Assembly: GCF_036226405.1 (NCBI RefSeq)
Contig: NZ_CP108464.1
Location: 7,564,001-7,628,000 of the forward strand
Length of the DNA: 64,000 nucleotides
Origin: Streptomyces sp. NBC_01260
GTDB lineage: Bacteria; Actinomycetota; Actinomycetes; Streptomycetales; Streptomycetaceae
Reading direction: 5' to 3'
The notes under the pieces were generated by a model. The model was not told the DNA's origin. It ran no database searches and saw only the letters and a program-made list of their open reading frames with translations. Positions 62,242 through 64,000 of this stretch are shown here, piece by piece (position 1 is the stretch's first letter; each line of letters opens with the position of its first letter). The translations under genes and the position numbers were made by a program.

Positions 62242-62984
62242 GCCGCGCGAAGGAGAACAGCATCGCCACCGTGGCCGTGCGCCGCACCGTCCACACCGGC
62301 GCCATCGGCCACTCCGTGTCGAGGATCGCCGGGCAGGGCCTGATCGGCATCGGCTTCGTCTCCGGGATGCCCAACACGGTCTACACCGGGGTCAAGGGTG
62401 CCGCCGTGGCCACCAGCCCCCTCGCCATCGCCGTTCCCGCCGGGCACCGGGACCCGCTGCTCCTCGACATGGCCACCGTCACCATCGCCCTCGGCAGGAT
62501 CCGCCGGGCGAGGGCGAGCGGGACGCCACTGCCCGAGGGGGCCGCGGCCACCGCGGACGGCACCCCCACCACCGACCCGGCCGAAGCCGTCATGCCGCTG
62601 CCGCTGGGCGGTGCCAAGGGCTCCGGGATGTCGCTCGCCTTCGAGCTGATCACCAGTGTGCTCGTCGGCGCGCCGATCTTCTCCGCCTTCCACTCGGACG
62701 GTCCCCAGGGCCGCAAGCACCGGCAGAACGCGCTGCTGGTCGCGATCGACCCGGCGGCCTTCGGCGACCCGGACACCTTCGTCGCCTCCGTGGACACCAC
62801 CCTGGACACCCTCAAGCGGCTGCCTCCGGCGGAGGCAGCGGACGGGGTCTTCTACCCGGGCGAACGCAGCGCCGCCACGGCCGTGGCCCGTGGCGCGAGC
62901 GGAATCGCGGTGGCGCCCAAGGTCTGGCAGCAGCTGACCGCTGCCGCCGCCGAGGCGGGTGTCACCGTCCCGGACGTGATCTGA
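62238..62984 (+). pseudogene. Malate/L-lactate dehydrogenase (Ldh_2) family, 5'-truncated
   Basis: 248 codons of an Ldh_2/AllD-type NAD(P)-dependent dehydrogenase: IATVAVRRTVHTGAIGHSVS, KGAAVATSPLAIAVPAGHRD, LLLDMATVTIALGRIRRARA, LPLGGAKGSGMSLAFELITS and a normal C-terminus (AEAGVTVPDVI). Full-length relatives have about 100-110 more residues at the N-terminus, including the catalytic His in a LRGxxSHG-like motif; these are missing and the preceding frame does not supply them. Therefore probably inactive, unless the truncated protein has another use. Confidence 0.65.
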
Positions 62985-63016
62985 ACGCGGCTGCGCCCGC
63001 CCCGCGGGCATGACAC

Positions 63017-63046
63017 CGCCCCCTGCCGGATGTCCGGCAGGGGGCG
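63017..63046. terminator. Bidirectional terminator
   Basis: Perfect 14-base arms CGCCCCCTGCCGGA (63017-63030) and TCCGGCAGGGGGCG (63033-63046) with a 2-base centre, between convergent genes. Confidence 0.85.
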
Positions 63047-63097
63047 GGCCGTTGGGTGACCTCCTCGCCCGGTCGGTTACCCGAGCGGGCGGAAAGG

Positions 63098-64000
63098 TCA
63101 GGGGGCGGTGCCCCAGGAGAGCGCGCCGGTCACGTACACGCCGATCTTCGGCGCGTCGGCGTAGCTCGTGGTCGTCGAACGGCTGTAGTCGTCCGCCTCG
63201 TTGAAGTTGGACCAGTCGCTCTTGTTCAGCCGCAGCTGCATCTCGCCCGTGGAGGCGCCCGCGGCGAGCGTGCCGCTGCCGAAACCGACCTCCAGGTAGT
63301 GGCTGGCACCGGCCGCCGAGCTGCCGGAGGACTTCACGCCGAGGGACAGGTTTCCACAGCCGATCACCGCGTAGTCGCACGCCGTGCCGAAGGTGGAGGC
63401 CCCGGCCTCGGGGGTGAACCAGTAGCGCACCTTCACCGTGGACAGATCCACCGCGGTGCTGCCGGTGTTGACCAGTTGCAGACCCATCCGGATCTGGTTG
63501 TCGGTGGGGGAGGAGTCGGTGTTCTTGTACTGGACCTTGAGCGAGCCCGTGCCGGTGCCGCCGCCCGCGGACGTGGTGGCCGATACGGCGGCGGAGGCCG
63601 CCGACACATTCCCGGCCGCGTCCTTGGCCTTGACCGTGTAGCTGTAGGCGGTCGAGGCCGTCAGACCGGTGTCCGTGTACGAGGTCGTGGTGGTGGAGCC
63701 CACCCGCACGCCGCCGCGGAACACGTCGTAGCCGCTCACCCCGACGTTGTCGGTCGACGCGGTCCAGGACAGCGAGACGCTGCCGCTGGTCTTCGCCGTG
63801 ACGGTCACACCGGTGGGCGCGGTCGGCGCCTGGGTGTCACTGCCGCCGCCGTTGCCGCCGCCGAGCGCCGGGTAGGCGTTGCGCACGAGCTCCTGGAACT
63901 GCGCGGAGAACCAGTGACCCGCGAGCGGGGAGTTCGGCAGGGCGCCGGTCAGGCTGTTGCCGTTGCGGCCGTTACCGGTGTACGTGGGGTCGCACATCCG
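63098..64000 (-). CDS. GH6-type cellulase/cellobiohydrolase, C-terminal part (runs off right edge)
   Basis: 301 codons are visible. The first ~45 residues are the end of a GH6 catalytic domain (RMCDPTYTGNGRNGNSLTGA, HWFSAQFQELVRNAYPALGG). A Gly/Ser linker leads to a fibronectin type III domain (APTGVTVTAKTSGSVSLSWT, TASTAYSYTVKAKDAAGNVS) and then, after a second linker, a family 3 carbohydrate-binding module (SLKVQYKNTDSSPTDNQIRM, VRYWFTPEAG, YLEVGFGSGTLAAGASTGEM, WSNFNEADDYS). It is a secreted cellulose-degrading exo- or endoglucanase; signal and active-site parts lie beyond the edge. Confidence 0.88.
   Translation of the reverse strand, partial: RMCDPTYTGNGRNGNSLTGALPNSPLAGHWFSAQFQELVRNAYPALGGGNGGGSDTQAPTAPTGVTVTAKTSGSVSLSWTASTDNVGVSGYDVFRGGVRVGSTTTTSYTDTGLTASTAYSYTVKAKDAAGNVSAASAAVSATTSAGGGTGTGSLKVQYKNTDSSPTDNQIRMGLQLVNTGSTAVDLSTVKVRYWFTPEAGASTFGTACDYAVIGCGNLSLGVKSSGSSAAGASHYLEVGFGSGTLAAGASTGEMQLRLNKSDWSNFNEADDYSRSTTTSYADAPKIGVYVTGALSWGTAP

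Overview
The window reads as a chromosomal segment of a Streptomyces-type actinomycete. The base composition is very GC-rich with strong third-position GC bias, GTG and TTG starts are common, several genes look leaderless, twin-arginine signals are present, and the gene families (an XRE/DUF397/ATPase trio, an ECF41 sigma factor, a c-di-AMP riboswitch before an NlpC/P60 hydrolase, GH6 cellulase with CBM) are typical of that group. Naming is by protein family from sequence reading alone; no database search was run.

Layout. 1-10.7 kb: regulatory and transport genes (partial PhoD, MocR/EamA pair, hydrolase/ECF sigma pair, GntR with a palindromic operator, ROK regulator, two-component system divergent from an ABC exporter). 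10.7-15.6 kb: an insertion-sequence cluster (IS5-type element at the permease stop codon, IS701-type element with 119-bp terminal inverted repeats, a MITE-like remnant, a kinase fusion gene, an IS630 relic). 15.6-36.1 kb: mostly core genes (mug, purB, SGNH esterase, two CNNM/CorC proteins, GNAT, P450, a Doc-like toxin-antitoxin pair, methyltransferase, the biotin genes bioD-bioA-bioB with divergent bioF, a WhiJ-type regulatory trio, LysR/LysE pair, riboswitch plus NlpC/P60, and a ClpP-like protein without catalytic Ser and His).

36.2-45.3 kb is a decayed integrative-element region: integrase relic, XRE fragment, intact FAD monooxygenase, frameshifted small genes, an intact ISAzo13-type element, MITE-like repeats laid end to end, and a fragmentary ISL3 transposase gene interrupted in the sense strand by a group II intron. 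45.3-52.5 kb holds a Tat-exported beta-propeller protein, a scrambled ThuA gene, a 5'-truncated GH2 gene, a FadR/SDR pair and a GntR remnant: a catabolic locus partly lost by rearrangement.

52.6-64 kb returns to core material: orphan Phd-type antitoxin, TetR with a divergent membrane protein, the urease operon ureABCFGD (no ureE), epimerase, PlsC acyltransferase, a small membrane protein, a 5'-truncated Ldh_2 dehydrogenase and the 3' part of a secreted GH6 cellulase running off the right edge. The strongest points for follow-up are the intron-in-ISL3 arrangement, the long-TIR IS701 element, the MITE family, the inactive ClpP paralogue, and the toxin-antitoxin pair with an eroded Fic motif.
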